DNA from: Paraplanobispora siamensis
Lineage (GTDB): Bacteria; Actinomycetota; Actinomycetes; Streptosporangiales; Streptosporangiaceae
Assembly: GCF_016863175.1 (NCBI RefSeq)
Contig: NZ_BOOJ01000005.1
Coordinates: 1 to 64,000, forward strand
Reading direction: 5' to 3'
Length of the DNA stretch: 64,000 bases
The stretch's first letter is position 1. The number at the start of each line of letters is the position of its first letter. The translations under genes and the position numbers were made by a program. Below the pieces are notes generated by a model. It was not told the DNA's origin, did no database searches, and was given only the letters and a program-made list of their open reading frames with translations. Positions 40,936-50,741 of this stretch are shown here, piece by piece.

Positions 40936-43797
40936 ATGTCCAGCACCGACCCCCGCTCTCCCCGCCACATCGTCACCGCGATCGTCGTCGCCCACGACGG
41001 AGCCCGCTGGCTGAGGGAGACGCTCGACGCGCTGCTCCGGCAGACCCGCCCGGTGGACCGGGTCGTCGGAGCCGACAACGGCAGCCGTGACGGCAGCGCC
41101 GCACTGCTGACCGAGGCCCTCGGCCCGAACGCCGTGCTCTCCCTTCCCCGCTCCACCGGTTTCGGCGAGGCCGTCGCCGAGGTGCTCGACCGGCTGGAGC
41201 CGGCCGGGGGACGCGAGTGGATCTGGCTGCTCCACGACGACTGCGCCCCGGACGCGCGGGCGCTGGAGACCCTGCTGCGGGCCGCCGACCAGGACCCCAA
41301 GGCGGCGGTGCTGGGCCCCAAGCTCCGCGACTGGCTGGACCGGCGCCTGCTGCTGGAGGTCGGCGTCACCGTCGACCGGACCGGCCGCAGGGACACCGGG
41401 CTGGAGGCCCGCGAGTTCGACCAGGGGCAGTACGACGGCATCCGGGACGTGCTGTCCGTCTCCACCGCCGGGATGCTGATCCGCCGCGACGTCTGGGACG
41501 AGGTGGGCGGGCTCGACCCCTTCCTGCCGATCTTCCGGGACGACCTGGACCTGTGCTGGCGGGTCCGCTCGGCCGGGCACCGGGTGCAGAACGTCACCCG
41601 GGCCGTCGCCTGGCACGCCGAGGCCGCCCACCGGCGCCGGCGCCGCATCACCGTCAGCGGCGACCACCCCCGCCGCCTGGACCGCCGCAACGCCATGTTC
41701 GTGGTCCTGGCGAACCTGCCGCTGCGGCCCCTGCTGTGGGCGCTGCTGCGCAACATCGCCGGCTCGTCCTTCCGCGCGCTGCTGTTCCTGGTGGCCAAAC
41801 AGCCCGCCAACGCGCTCGACGAGATCGTCGCGCTCGGCTCCATCCTCGCCCACCCGGTGCGGATGTTCAGGGCGCGCCGGGCCCGCGCCAGGGGCAGGAG
41901 GCAGAACCACGCCGCGATCCGCAGGCTGCTCACCCCGCCGGGGGCGGGCTACCGGCGCCTGGCCGACCGGGTCCAGAGCTATCTGGCCGGATCGGGGTTC
42001 GTGGAGTCGGCCGGACGGCACCACGCGATGGCCGCGGCGGAGGACGGGGAGGAACTGCTCACCGACGACGCCGGGATGATGCGGCGCGTCCTGCGCAACC
42101 CGGGCGTGCTGCTGTTCATCGCCCTGCTGCTGGTCACACTGCTCGCCGAGCGAGGCCTGATCGGCGGCGTCCGGCTGGGCGGCGGCGCGCTCGTGCCGGT
42201 GACCGGCGGATCGGCCGACCTGTGGCGGCTCTACACCGAGGGCTACCACACGGCCGGGCTGGGCAGCGACGGCTGGGCCCCGCCGTACGTGGCGGTGCTG
42301 GCCGCGCTGTCCACGGTGCTGTTCGGCAAGACCTGGCTGGCGGTCTCGGTGCTGCTGCTCGGCTGCGTCCCGCTGGCCGGGATCTCCGCCTATGCGGCGA
42401 CCCGCTCGATGATCCCCGGCAGGTGGACCCGCGTCTGGCTGGCCTCCTCCTACGCCCTGCTGCCGGTTGCCACCGGGGTGGTCGCGGCCGGGCGGCTGGG
42501 CACCGCGGTGGTCTTCGTCCTGCTGCCCGTCTACGCGGCGCTGGCCACTGAGATCCTCACCGCCGAGCCGCGCAGGGCCCGGCGCGCCGCCTGGGCCCTC
42601 GGGCTCGCCCTGGCGATCGGTACGGTCTTCGCCCCGCTGGTCTACCCGCTGACCCTGCTGCTCGGCGCCCTGGCGGCGCTGGCCTTCCCGCGCAGGGGCG
42701 TCGTCGTCTCGATGGCCGTGGCGTTCGGCGTGCCGGTGGCGTTGCTGCTGCCCTGGCTGGCCGAGGTGACCGCCGAGCCCGGCCGGCTGCTGCTGGAGGC
42801 GGGCCTGCACCAGCCCTCCCTGGTGGACCCCGCGCTGCCCGCCGCGTCCCTGCTGCTGCTCAGCCCCGGAGGCCCGGGCATGCCGCCGCTGTGGGTGACC
42901 GGCGGCCTCATCGCCGCCTGCCTCGCCGCGCTGCTCATGCGCCGCAACCGGATGGTGATCGCGATCGGCTGGGGCGTCGCCCTGTTCGGCGTGCTGGTGG
43001 CCATCCTGGTCAGCCGTACCCAGGTCACCTCGATCAACGGCGACACCGAGGCGCCGGCGTGGCCGGGCGTGCCGCTGGCCTTCGCCGCCACCGGGATGCT
43101 GGTGGTGGCCGCGCTCACCGCCGACCGCATCGCCGAGTTCCGCGCGGCCGGAGGGCTGCGCCGCGTCGCCGCCCTGCTGGTCGTGCTGGTCGCCTTCTCC
43201 ACCCCGCTGCTCGCGGCGGGCATGTGGGTCACCCGGGGAGTGCCCGGCCCGATCGGCGGCGAGACGCGCGACGTGGTGCCCGCGCTGGTGGCGGCCAGGT
43301 CCACGGACGGCGAGCGGACCCTGCTCCTGCGCTCGGACGGCGCCGGCCTGACCTTCACGGTGCTGAGCGGCCGCACGCCGATCATCGGCGAGGCCGACAT
43401 CCCCACCCCCGCCGGACCCCGTGACCAGGTCGGCGTCGCCGCGGCCGGGCTGATCTCGGGCCGCGGGGGCGACGACGCCCGGGTGCTCGCCGCCCACGGC
43501 GTGCGGTTCGTGGTGGTGGTGCGCCCGGTGAGCCCCGAGGTCGGCCACGCCCTGGACTCCCAGCCCGCGCTGGCCAGGATGAGCCTCTCCCGCGACCTGG
43601 GCGTGTGGCGGCTGACCCAGCCCGTGGCGGCGCCGCCCACCCCCGAGGGCGACCCCTGGCGCGCCCGCTGGCTGTGGGCCCAGGCGGCGATGGTGCTGCT
43701 GGTCATGATCCTGGCCGCGCCCGGCTCGCGCGCCGCCGACCGCGAGGTCGTCCCGCTGGAACTGCCCGAGACCGCGAGGGAGCTGGCGACCCGGTGA
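40936..43797 (+). CDS. Large membrane glycosyltransferase (family 2 domain plus multi-helix membrane domain)
   Basis: The 953-aa protein has an N-terminal GT2 domain (about 10-300) with VVAHDGARWLRETL, GADNGSRDGS, LHDDCAPD (metal-binding acidic motif) and RDDLDLCWRVR. About residue 385 onward are ten or more membrane segments, followed by an extracytoplasmic C-terminal part (about 760-900) and a last helix near 915-935. The layout resembles actinobacterial proteins next to whiB that are thought to build surface polysaccharide. The following DUF5719 gene overlaps by 4 nt, so they probably work together. Confidence 0.85.
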   Translation: MSSTDPRSPRHIVTAIVVAHDGARWLRETLDALLRQTRPVDRVVGADNGSRDGSAALLTEALGPNAVLSLPRSTGFGEAVAEVLDRLEPAGGREWIWLLHDDCAPDARALETLLRAADQDPKAAVLGPKLRDWLDRRLLLEVGVTVDRTGRRDTGLEAREFDQGQYDGIRDVLSVSTAGMLIRRDVWDEVGGLDPFLPIFRDDLDLCWRVRSAGHRVQNVTRAVAWHAEAAHRRRRRITVSGDHPRRLDRRNAMFVVLANLPLRPLLWALLRNIAGSSFRALLFLVAKQPANALDEIVALGSILAHPVRMFRARRARARGRRQNHAAIRRLLTPPGAGYRRLADRVQSYLAGSGFVESAGRHHAMAAAEDGEELLTDDAGMMRRVLRNPGVLLFIALLLVTLLAERGLIGGVRLGGGALVPVTGGSADLWRLYTEGYHTAGLGSDGWAPPYVAVLAALSTVLFGKTWLAVSVLLLGCVPLAGISAYAATRSMIPGRWTRVWLASSYALLPVATGVVAAGRLGTAVVFVLLPVYAALATEILTAEPRRARRAAWALGLALAIGTVFAPLVYPLTLLLGALAALAFPRRGVVVSMAVAFGVPVALLLPWLAEVTAEPGRLLLEAGLHQPSLVDPALPAASLLLLSPGGPGMPPLWVTGGLIAACLAALLMRRNRMVIAIGWGVALFGVLVAILVSRTQVTSINGDTEAPAWPGVPLAFAATGMLVVAALTADRIAEFRAAGGLRRVAALLVVLVAFSTPLLAAGMWVTRGVPGPIGGETRDVVPALVAARSTDGERTLLLRSDGAGLTFTVLSGRTPIIGEADIPTPAGPRDQVGVAAAGLISGRGGDDARVLAAHGVRFVVVVRPVSPEVGHALDSQPALARMSLSRDLGVWRLTQPVAAPPTPEGDPWRARWLWAQAAMVLLVMILAAPGSRAADREVVPLELPETARELATR

Positions 43798-45215
43798 AGT
43801 CCCTGATCGAGAACCGGTTCGGCCTGCTCGTCCTGGTGCTGGTGGCGCTGCTGGCGCTGTACGGCACGGCCTCGGCCACCCGGCCCGGCCCGGCGGCGCA
43901 GCAGCCCCCCGGCCCCCGCAAGGTCCCCGTCGCCTCCGTGACGGCCGTCTGCCCCGACCCCGCCGAGGCCCAGGTCGGGGTCGTCACACCGGCGGACGGC
44001 GGGATCACCGGACCGGGCGCGACGACGGTCACCGCGGGGCAGAAGGTCCTGGGCACCGTGGACGCCCCGGGACGGCCCTGGTACGACGAGATCCCCGCCA
44101 AGACCGGCCCCGTCACGGTGGCCGCCACCGGCAGCAGCGCCGCCGGCCTGGAGGCGGCCCAGACCCGCAGGGAGACCTCGGGGGGCATGCGGGGCCTGGC
44201 CGGGGCGCGGTGCGCGGAACCGGCCGCCTCCACCTGGCTGGTCGGACCGGGGCCCGCCGCGGCCGAGGTCACGCTGCACCTGACCAACGCCGACCTCGCC
44301 CCGGCCGTCGTGGAGATCCTCGTCTACTCCGGCGAGGGGCCGGTGACCGGCGACGCCTCGGGCACCGTCACCGTCGGGCCCGGAGAGAGCCGCGCGGTCA
44401 ACCTCAAGGAGCTGGCCCCCTCGCCGCTCGTCATGGCGGTCGAGGTCCGCGCCGTCTCCGGCCGGGTCGCCGCCGCGGCCCGCGCCGTCATGAACGGCGG
44501 CAAGGGCGTCGACTGGCTGCCCCCCGCAGCGCCCCCGGCCACCAGCGTCGTCGTGCCGGGCGTGCCCGGAGGCGGCGGGAAGCGCGAGCTGCTGGTCGCC
44601 TCACCCGCCGAGGCCGACACCCTGGTCGAGGTCAGGGCGCTGACCCCGGACGGCACCTACGCGCTCAAGGGCCGCGAGCTGGTCGAGGTGCCCGCCGGTT
44701 CGGTCGCCACGGCCGACCTGTCCACCGGCATCGGCGGCCAGCCCGCCGCGCTCGTGCTCACCTCGGACAGCCCCATCGTGGCCGGGGTGATCGTCACCGG
44801 GACGGGCAAGAAGCCCGACGTGGCCTTCACGGCCGGAGCGCCCGCGCTCGACCTGGGGAGCGTCGTGGCCGACAACCGCACCGGCAAGGACAAGAGCTCC
44901 CGGCTGCTGCTGGCCGCGCCCGAGACGGCGGGCCGGGTGAGCGTCCAGGTCCTGCCCCGCTCGGGCGAGGCGCCCGAGCCGCTCCAGGTGGACATCGCCC
45001 CCGCCCGGGTCGAGGAGGTCAAGCTCCCCAAGACCGACGGCGCCTTCGCGGTGGTGGTGCTGCCGCTGCCGGACTCGGGGCCGGTGTACGGCGGGCGGGT
45101 GATGGACGAGAAGCTCAAGGACGGGCTCGCGCTGACCGTCCAGCCCCTGGCCGCGGCCCGCATGTGGGCGCTGATCCCCCCGATCACCGAGTCGACGGCG
45201 GTCGTCCTGCCCTGA
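43794..45215 (+). CDS. DUF5719-like extracytoplasmic protein
   Basis: The 473-aa protein starts at the GTG at 43794 in a GTGA overlap with the glycosyltransferase. An N-terminal membrane anchor (about residues 10-28) precedes a beta-rich outside region rich in Val, Ala and Pro, with repeated strand patterns such as VEVRAVSGRVAAAARAVM and VVAGVIVTGTG. No catalytic motif is visible. From memory, DUF5719 proteins occupy this same position in actinomycetes. A structural or assembly partner of the upstream glycosyltransferase is inferred. Confidence 0.78.
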   Translation: MKSLIENRFGLLVLVLVALLALYGTASATRPGPAAQQPPGPRKVPVASVTAVCPDPAEAQVGVVTPADGGITGPGATTVTAGQKVLGTVDAPGRPWYDEIPAKTGPVTVAATGSSAAGLEAAQTRRETSGGMRGLAGARCAEPAASTWLVGPGPAAAEVTLHLTNADLAPAVVEILVYSGEGPVTGDASGTVTVGPGESRAVNLKELAPSPLVMAVEVRAVSGRVAAAARAVMNGGKGVDWLPPAAPPATSVVVPGVPGGGGKRELLVASPAEADTLVEVRALTPDGTYALKGRELVEVPAGSVATADLSTGIGGQPAALVLTSDSPIVAGVIVTGTGKKPDVAFTAGAPALDLGSVVADNRTGKDKSSRLLLAAPETAGRVSVQVLPRSGEAPEPLQVDIAPARVEEVKLPKTDGAFAVVVLPLPDSGPVYGGRVMDEKLKDGLALTVQPLAAARMWALIPPITESTAVVLP

Positions 45216-45230
45216 TGGGGAGGGTCCGGG

Positions 45231-45686
45231 TCAGTCGCGGTCGTCGTAGCCGGGGTCCACGGACTCCGGGGACAGGCCGAGGAGGCCGGCCACCTGCTCC
45301 ACCACGGTGTCGTGCACCATCGCGCCGAGCTGGTCGCGGTCCTGGGCCCTGGCCTCCAGCGGGCGCCGGTAGACGATGACGATGGCGGGACGGCCGGAGG
45401 CGGCGGGCTCCACCCGGCCGAACGGGATCGGGTCACCGGTGATCGCCCCGGGGCCGTCGCCGAGGTCGCGGGCCGGGGGCACCTCCTCGACCGCGAACTC
45501 CACCGACGCCAGCTGCCGCCCCCAGCGGGGCCTGAGCCGGTCCACGGCGTCCAGGACGAGGTCGTCGAAGCGCTCGCTGCGGGACTTGGCGATCGGGATG
45601 TGGGAGGGCGCCAGAGGGCCGCGCATGCCCCGACCGTGACGGTCGCGCCTGCGGGGGGAGCGGGGTCTTCCGGGTGCCGAACTCAC
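45231..45686 (-). CDS. Metallopeptidase-family (zincin-like) protein with degenerate metal motif
   Basis: The 151-aa protein resembles the small zincin-like metallopeptidases annotated near whiB and manB in actinobacteria. The expected HExxH site is replaced by MVHDTVVEQVAGLLGL near residues 119-134, so the second His and the Glu are absent from the usual positions and protease activity is doubtful. The N-terminal about 30 residues are Arg-rich. The GTG start follows a TAAGCT hexamer by 6 nt (leaderless type). It is divergent from the DUF3499 gene and convergent with the DUF5719 gene. Confidence 0.72.
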   Translation of the reverse strand: MSSAPGRPRSPRRRDRHGRGMRGPLAPSHIPIAKSRSERFDDLVLDAVDRLRPRWGRQLASVEFAVEEVPPARDLGDGPGAITGDPIPFGRVEPAASGRPAIVIVYRRPLEARAQDRDQLGAMVHDTVVEQVAGLLGLSPESVDPGYDDRD

Positions 45687-45692
45687 GGCTCA

Positions 45693-45698
45693 AGCTTA
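45693..45698 (-). promoter_or_regulatory. Candidate -10 (TAAGCT on minus), leaderless start
   Basis: TAAGCT on the minus strand ends 6 nt before the GTG at 45686. Confidence 0.5.
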
Positions 45699-45903
45699 GA
45701 CATGCTCACCGGCGAAACGTGAAGGATCACGACACGTGACGGTGTGAGAGATCTAGGCGCGGGTATGGGCCGGGCTCCCGGGGCGTGCCGGATGAGCGTT
45801 CCGCGAGCCGTACGAGGGGCGCGAGAGTCGGAAGAGGTGTCCGAATTGTGGCGACACGCTCGTTAAGAGCGCTCAGATAGTGGCGCCTCGGACGCTTACC
45901 GGA

Positions 45904-45909
45904 TACGGT
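45904..45909 (+). promoter_or_regulatory. Candidate -10 (TACGGT), leaderless start
   Basis: TACGGT ends 7 nt before the GTG at 45917 of the DUF3499 gene. The 230-bp gap to the divergent metallopeptidase-like gene shows no other clear structure. Confidence 0.5.
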
Positions 45910-45916
45910 CACCACC

Positions 45917-46285
45917 GTGAGCCCCGTCCGCCGCTGTTCCCGCACCGCGTGCAGTCAGCCTGCCGTTTTCACGCTCACGTACGTCTACGCCGATTCGACC
46001 GCTGTTCTCGGGCCCTTGGCGACGTACGCCGAGCCGCACTGTTACGACCTGTGCGCCGAGCATGCCGAGCGCCTGACCGCACCGCGCGGCTGGGAGGTCG
46101 TCCGCCTTCCCACCGACGGCGTGTCGCCGAGCACGGACGACCTGGAGGCTCTCGCCAACGCCGTGCGCGAGGCGGCCCGGCCCACCCCGGCCGGCGGCGC
46201 CGAGCCGGTCGGCCAGGCGGTCGAGGTCGGCCGGCGCGGACACCTGCGTGTGCTGCGCTCGGCGCAGCCCCAGCGCGACCGCTGA
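45917..46285 (+). CDS. DUF3499 zinc-ribbon-like protein
   Basis: The 122-aa protein has C7-x4-C12 and H41-C42-x3-C46-x2-H49, a likely zinc-binding site in the first 50 residues. The rest is charged with no recognised fold. DUF3499 proteins are conserved between whiB and manB across actinobacteria, so the context is a good identifier. Biochemical role unknown. Confidence 0.85.
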   Translation: MSPVRRCSRTACSQPAVFTLTYVYADSTAVLGPLATYAEPHCYDLCAEHAERLTAPRGWEVVRLPTDGVSPSTDDLEALANAVREAARPTPAGGAEPVGQAVEVGRRGHLRVLRSAQPQRDR

Positions 46286-46334
46286 CCCCCTAGGCTGGGG
46301 GTCCGGCAGAAACGACACAGGGGGCGGAGCTGGA

Positions 46335-47687
46335 GTGGGCGACCTCGCCAAGATCTTCAAGGCGTACGACGTTCGGGGCGTCGTACCGGGTGAACTCGAC
46401 GAGGAGACCGCCGAGGCCGTCGGCGCCGCCTTCGTGGAGGTGATCGGGGCGGACCGGCTCGTGACGGCCCACGACATGCGCACCTCCTCCGGACCGCTGG
46501 CGGCCGCGTTCGCCCGGGGGGCGACCGCCCGGGGCGCCGGCGTCGTGCACGCCGGCCTCGGCTCGACCGACCTGCTCTACTACGCCAGCGGCAGTCTCGG
46601 CCTGCCCGGCGTGATGTTCACCGCCAGCCACAATCCGGCCCGCTACAACGGCATGAAGATGTGCCGCGCGGGCGCCGTGCCGATCGGCGGGGACACCGGG
46701 CTCACCGAGATCCGCGACCGGGCCGCGGCGATCCTGGCGGCCGGGGGCCCCGGCGAGGGCGCCGGGGGAGTCACCGAGCAGAACCTGCTGCAGGGCTACG
46801 CCGAGCACCTGCGCAAACTGGTCGACCTGTCCGGCATCCGGCCGCTGAAGGTCGCGGTCGACGCCGGCAACGGCATGGGGGGATACACCGTCCCGGCGGT
46901 CTTCGAGGGCCTGCCGATCGAGACGGTCCCGCTCTACTTCGAGCTGGACGGCACCTTCCCCAACCACGAGGCCAACCCGATCGAGCCGGAGAACCTGCGC
47001 GACCTGCAGAAGGCCGTGATCGACACCGGCGCGGACATCGGGCTCGCCTTCGACGGCGACGCCGACCGCTGCTGGGTCGTCGACGAGCGGGGCGAGTCGG
47101 TCTCCCCCTCGACGATCACCGCGCTGGTGGCCTCGCGCGAGCTGGTCAAGCACCCGGGTTCGGTGATCATCCACAACCTGATCACCTCGCGGGGCGTCCC
47201 CGAGATCGTCGCGGAGCGCGGCGGCACGCCGGTCCGCACCCGGGTGGGCCACTCCTTCATCAAGGCCGAGATGGCCGCGACCGGGGCGGTCTTCGGCGGC
47301 GAGCACTCCGCCCACTACTACTTCAGGGACTTCTGGTTCGCCGACTCCGGCATGCTGGCCGCCATGCACGTGCTGGCCGCGCTGGGCGAGCAGGACCTGC
47401 CGCTGTCGGACATCCTGGCCGACTACGCCCGCTACACCGCCTCCGGCGAGATCAACAGCACCGTCGCCGACCAGGCGGCCGCGACGGCCCGGGTCAGGGA
47501 GGTCTTCGCCGCCCGCGAGGGCGTCACCTTCGACGAACTGGACGGCCTGACCGTGTCCGGTCCCGGATGGTGGTTCAATCTTCGTCCGTCCAACACCGAG
47601 CCGCTGCTCCGGCTGAACGCCGAGGCGGCCGACGAGATTCAGATGGCAGCGATCAGGGACGAAGTCCTGGCTGTCGTGAGGAGCTGA
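46335..47687 (+). CDS. manB: Phosphomannomutase / phosphoglucomutase
   Basis: The 450-aa protein starts at the GTG at 46335, which has GGAG 5 nt upstream. The phosphohexomutase motifs are FTASHNP with phospho-acceptor S98, the metal loop DGDADR (240-245), and a C-terminal [10 protein letters not shown] phosphate-binding loop. It interconverts mannose-6-phosphate and mannose-1-phosphate (and often the glucose forms), feeding GDP-mannose synthesis for mannosylated lipids and glycans. The Trm112-like and isomerase genes follow closely in one operon. Confidence 0.95.
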   Translation: MGDLAKIFKAYDVRGVVPGELDEETAEAVGAAFVEVIGADRLVTAHDMRTSSGPLAAAFARGATARGAGVVHAGLGSTDLLYYASGSLGLPGVMFTASHNPARYNGMKMCRAGAVPIGGDTGLTEIRDRAAAILAAGGPGEGAGGVTEQNLLQGYAEHLRKLVDLSGIRPLKVAVDAGNGMGGYTVPAVFEGLPIETVPLYFELDGTFPNHEANPIEPENLRDLQKAVIDTGADIGLAFDGDADRCWVVDERGESVSPSTITALVASRELVKHPGSVIIHNLITSRGVPEIVAERGGTPVRTRVGHSFIKAEMAATGAVFGGEHSAHYYFRDFWFADSGMLAAMHVLAALGEQDLPLSDILADYARYTASGEINSTVADQAAATARVREVFAAREGVTFDELDGLTVSGPGWWFNLRPSNTEPLLRLNAEAADEIQMAAIRDEVLAVVRS

Positions 47688-47691
47688 CCGC

Positions 47692-47865
47692 GTGAAGATC
47701 GACGACTGGCTGCTGGAGATCCTGGCCTGTCCGAACTGCAAGTCCCCGCTGCGCGCCGAGCCGGAGGCGGACGAGCTGTCGTGCACCTCAGAGGCCTGCG
47801 GGCTCGTCTATCCCGTCCGCGACGACATCCCGGTGCTGCTGGTGGACGAGGCGCGCAAGCCGTGA
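47692..47865 (+). CDS. Trm112-family zinc-ribbon protein (57 aa)
   Basis: GTG at 47692 is 4 nt after the manB stop. The 57-aa product has CPNC (C13, C16) and a second cysteine pair C31 and C36, with the family ending [11 protein letters not shown]. Trm112 proteins are small zinc-binding partners that activate methyltransferases in other organisms; the bacterial ones are mostly uncharacterised. Its TGA overlaps the isomerase GTG. Confidence 0.88.
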   Translation: MKIDDWLLEILACPNCKSPLRAEPEADELSCTSEACGLVYPVRDDIPVLLVDEARKP

Positions 47866-48968
47866 GCTGGGAGGCCGACCGGCTCGACGACGTCCGGTCG
47901 CTGGACGACGGCGACCCGGAGGGCATGCTGCGCGCGGTGGCCGCCTCGGCCGCGCAGGTGCGCACCTCCTACCGGGCCGCCCATGAGGCGGGCGTGCCGT
48001 CCGTGGCCGGGGACGGCCGTCCCAGGGCCATCGTGGTGGTGGGCATGGGCGGCTCCGGCATCGCCGGGGACGTCCTCGAAGCGGTGTGCGGCAACGGCAT
48101 CCCGCTGCCGATCGTGACCGTGCGGTCCTACCGGCTGCCGGGCTGGGTGGGGGCGACGGACCTGGTCGTCGCGGTGTCGCACTCGGGCGCCAGCGAGGAG
48201 ACGGTCGCCCTGGCGACCGAGGCGGTGCGCCGCGGCTGCCGCCTGCTCGCCGTGGGCGGCGCCGGCTCCCCGCTGGAGGCGATCGCCCGGCAGGCCGGCG
48301 CCCTGTTCGTCCCCGTCGTCTCGCAGGGCCAGCCGCGCGCCGGGCTCTGGGCGCTCTCGGTCCCGCTGATCGTCGCCGCGTCCGCGCTGGGCCTGGTCCA
48401 GGCGGACGAGGAGGCGTTCGAGTCGGCGGCGGGCCGGCTGGAGGAGATCGCGCACCGCTGCCGCCCGGCGAGCGATTCGTTCATCAATCCCGGAAAGTCG
48501 CTGGCCATGGAGCTGGCCGAGAGCGTGCCGATGATCTGGGGCTCCTCGGGGCCGGCCTCGGTGGCGGCCCACCGGTGGGCCTGCCAGCTCAACGAGAACG
48601 CCAAGTACCCGGCGATCTGGGGCGAGATCCCCGAGGTCGGCCACAACCAGGTGGTCACCTTCGACGGCCCGCTGGCCGAACGCGACATCTTCGCCGACGA
48701 GGCCGGTCGCACGCTGCGACTGGTCGTGCTGCGCGATGTGGAGGAGCACCCGCAGGCGGCCCGGCGGCGCGAGGTGTCGGTACGGCTGGCGCAGGACCGC
48801 GGCGTCCCGGTCACCGAGGTCCTCGCCGAGGGACTGCACCCGCTGGAACGGCTGGCGACGCTGATCGGGCTGGGGGATTACGCGAGTACGTACCTCGCTC
48901 TGGGGTACGGCATCGATCCGACCCCGGTGTCGGTGATCAACGAACTCAAGGCGAGAATTTCCCAATAG
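47862..48968 (+). CDS. SIS-domain phosphoglucose/phosphomannose isomerase
   Basis: The 368-aa protein starts at the GTG at 47862 in a GTGA overlap with the Trm112-like gene. Two SIS domains are visible: the first with [16 protein letters not shown] (about 47-62) and [13 protein letters not shown] (sugar-phosphate-binding serines), the second with [14 protein letters not shown]. The C-terminal bPGI/PMI part has a conserved Glu/His region [10 protein letters not shown]. It probably interconverts fructose-6-phosphate with mannose-6-phosphate or glucose-6-phosphate upstream of ManB. Confidence 0.88.
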   Translation: MSWEADRLDDVRSLDDGDPEGMLRAVAASAAQVRTSYRAAHEAGVPSVAGDGRPRAIVVVGMGGSGIAGDVLEAVCGNGIPLPIVTVRSYRLPGWVGATDLVVAVSHSGASEETVALATEAVRRGCRLLAVGGAGSPLEAIARQAGALFVPVVSQGQPRAGLWALSVPLIVAASALGLVQADEEAFESAAGRLEEIAHRCRPASDSFINPGKSLAMELAESVPMIWGSSGPASVAAHRWACQLNENAKYPAIWGEIPEVGHNQVVTFDGPLAERDIFADEAGRTLRLVVLRDVEEHPQAARRREVSVRLAQDRGVPVTEVLAEGLHPLERLATLIGLGDYASTYLALGYGIDPTPVSVINELKARISQ

Positions 48969-49009
48969 GATCCTGTCGCGACTTTTCCGGATAACGAGTG
49001 GAGGCTGCC

Positions 49010-49951
49010 GTGAGCGCGGGCGGCGGTACAAGAGCGATCATTGCGGCACTCGCCGCGAACCTGTCCATTGCCGCGGCGAAGTTCGTCGCGTTCGCTTTCA
49101 CCGGCTCGTCGGCGATGCTCGCCGAGGGCATCCACTCGGTGGCCGACTCGGGCAACCAGGCGCTGCTGCTGATCGGCGGCAAGCGGGCGGCCCGGGAGCG
49201 CACTCCCGAGCACCCCTTCGGCTACGGCCGCGAACGCTACTTCTACGCCTTCGTCGTGGCGGTGGTGCTGTTCACCATCGGTGCGGTGTTCTCTCTGTAC
49301 GAGGGCTGGCACAAGATCTCCCACCCCGAGGCCATCGAGAGTCCGCAATGGGCCTTCGGCGTGTTGATCTTCGCGATCATCGCCGAGACGTTCTCCTTCC
49401 GGACCGCGATCAAGGAGTCGAACGCGGTCCGCGGCAACCAGTCCTGGGTCGCGTTCATCCGCCGCTCGAAGTCCCCCGAGCTGCCGGTCATCGTCCTGGA
49501 GGACCTCGGCGCGCTGCTCGGCCTGATCTTCGCGCTGTTCGGCGTGACCATGGCCGTGGTGACCGACAACGCGGTCTGGGACGGCATCGGCACCCTGATG
49601 ATCGGCGTCCTGCTCGCGGCCATCGCGGTCATTCTGGCGATCGAGACCAAGTCGCTGCTCATCGGCGAGGGCGCCGGTCCCGAGGTCGAGAAGAGGATCT
49701 GCGACGCCCTGCAGAGCACCCCCGAGGTCTCCCGGATCATCCACATGCGCACGCTGCACCTGGGTCCGGAGGAGATCCTGGTCGCCGCCAAGATCGCGGT
49801 GGAGCACAACGACACGGCCGCCGACGTGGCCCGCGGCATCGACGAGGCCGAGCGCCGCGTCCGCGAGGCCGTCCCGGACGCCCGGGTGATCTATCTGGAG
49901 CCCGACCTCTACCGGCAGGATCGCGCCGCCGCCCCCAGCGGCTCCGCCTGA
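49010..49951 (+). CDS. Cation diffusion facilitator family transporter
   Basis: The 313-aa protein starts at the GTG at 49010, chosen because GGAGG lies 5 nt upstream; a GTG at 48998 would overlap that site. Family features are six membrane segments and EGIHSVADSGNQALL in helix 2, whose His and Asp bind the metal, followed by RTPEHPFGYGRERY. The C-terminal domain (about 205-300) is cytoplasmic. CDF proteins export Zn2+, Fe2+ or Co2+ in exchange for protons. Metal specificity is not certain. A strong terminator follows. Confidence 0.93.
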   Translation: MSAGGGTRAIIAALAANLSIAAAKFVAFAFTGSSAMLAEGIHSVADSGNQALLLIGGKRAARERTPEHPFGYGRERYFYAFVVAVVLFTIGAVFSLYEGWHKISHPEAIESPQWAFGVLIFAIIAETFSFRTAIKESNAVRGNQSWVAFIRRSKSPELPVIVLEDLGALLGLIFALFGVTMAVVTDNAVWDGIGTLMIGVLLAAIAVILAIETKSLLIGEGAGPEVEKRICDALQSTPEVSRIIHMRTLHLGPEEILVAAKIAVEHNDTAADVARGIDEAERRVREAVPDARVIYLEPDLYRQDRAAAPSGSA

Positions 49952-49967
49952 CCCGGTCCGCGACCGC

Positions 49968-50004
49968 ACGCCGTACCGCCCGGAAGATCCGGGAGGTACG
50001 GCGT
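49968..50004. terminator. Terminator hairpin between convergent genes
   Basis: ACGCCGTACC (49968-49977) pairs with GGTACGGCGT (49995-50004); inside, CCCGGA (49979-49984) pairs with TCCGGG (49988-49993). It is a long stem with one mismatch and a 3-nt loop, placed between the transporter and the convergent response regulator, so it may work in both directions. Confidence 0.75.
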
Positions 50005-50066
50005 TCGCGTTCCGGCGGCCGTCCCGGCGCCGCGGCGCGCCCGCGCGGCCCGGCCGGACCGCCGTT

Positions 50067-50741
50067 TCAGGAGTGCGGCACGACGAGACCGGTCTCGTAG
50101 GCGTGGATCACCGCCTGGGTGCGGTCGCGCAGGCCCAGCTTGGCCAGGATCCGGGCGACGTGGGTCTTCACGGTGTGCTCGGTGACCACGAGCGCGGCGG
50201 CTATCTCGCCGTTGGACAGGCCCTGGGCGATCAGGCGGAGCACCTCGGTCTCCCGGGGGGTCAGCGGGCCGGCGCCGGGCCGGGGCCGCCGCTGCCGGGC
50301 GAACTCGGCGATCAGCCGCCGGGTGATCCTCGGGGCGAACAGCGCCTCGCCCCGGGCCACCGTACGCACCGCCTCGGCCAGGTCGTTCGCACGGACGTCC
50401 TTGAGCAGGAACCCGCTCGCCCCCGCGGTGAGCGCGTCGTACACGTAGTCGTCCAGGTCGAACGTGGTGATCATGATCACCTTGGTCGTCCCGGTCTCCA
50501 GGATCCGGCGGGCCGCCTCGATCCCGTCCATCTGCGGCATCCGGATGTCCAGCAGGGCGACGTCCGGACGGGTGTCCCGGGCCAGCAGGACGGCCTGCGC
50601 GCCGTCCGGGGCGGTGCCGACCACGGTGAGGTCGGGCTGGGCGTCGAGCACCGCCGCGAAGCCGCGCAGCACGATCGGCTGGTCGTCGGCGACGAGCACG
50701 CGGACCGGCCCGTCCGGAGTCTCGGGTCCCGCGGCGGTCAT
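50067..50741 (-). CDS. NarL/LuxR-family response regulator
   Basis: The 224-aa protein has a receiver domain with VADDQP (17-22) and phospho-acceptor D65 in LLDIRMP. The C-terminal LuxR helix-turn-helix spans about 160-220 (LTPRETEVL ... GLSNGEIAAALVVTEHTVKTH). The ATG at 50741 overlaps the histidine kinase stop by 4 nt (ATGA). Confidence 0.93.
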   Translation of the reverse strand: MTAAGPETPDGPVRVLVADDQPIVLRGFAAVLDAQPDLTVVGTAPDGAQAVLLARDTRPDVALLDIRMPQMDGIEAARRILETGTTKVIMITTFDLDDYVYDALTAGASGFLLKDVRANDLAEAVRTVARGEALFAPRITRRLIAEFARQRRPRPGAGPLTPRETEVLRLIAQGLSNGEIAAALVVTEHTVKTHVARILAKLGLRDRTQAVIHAYETGLVVPHS

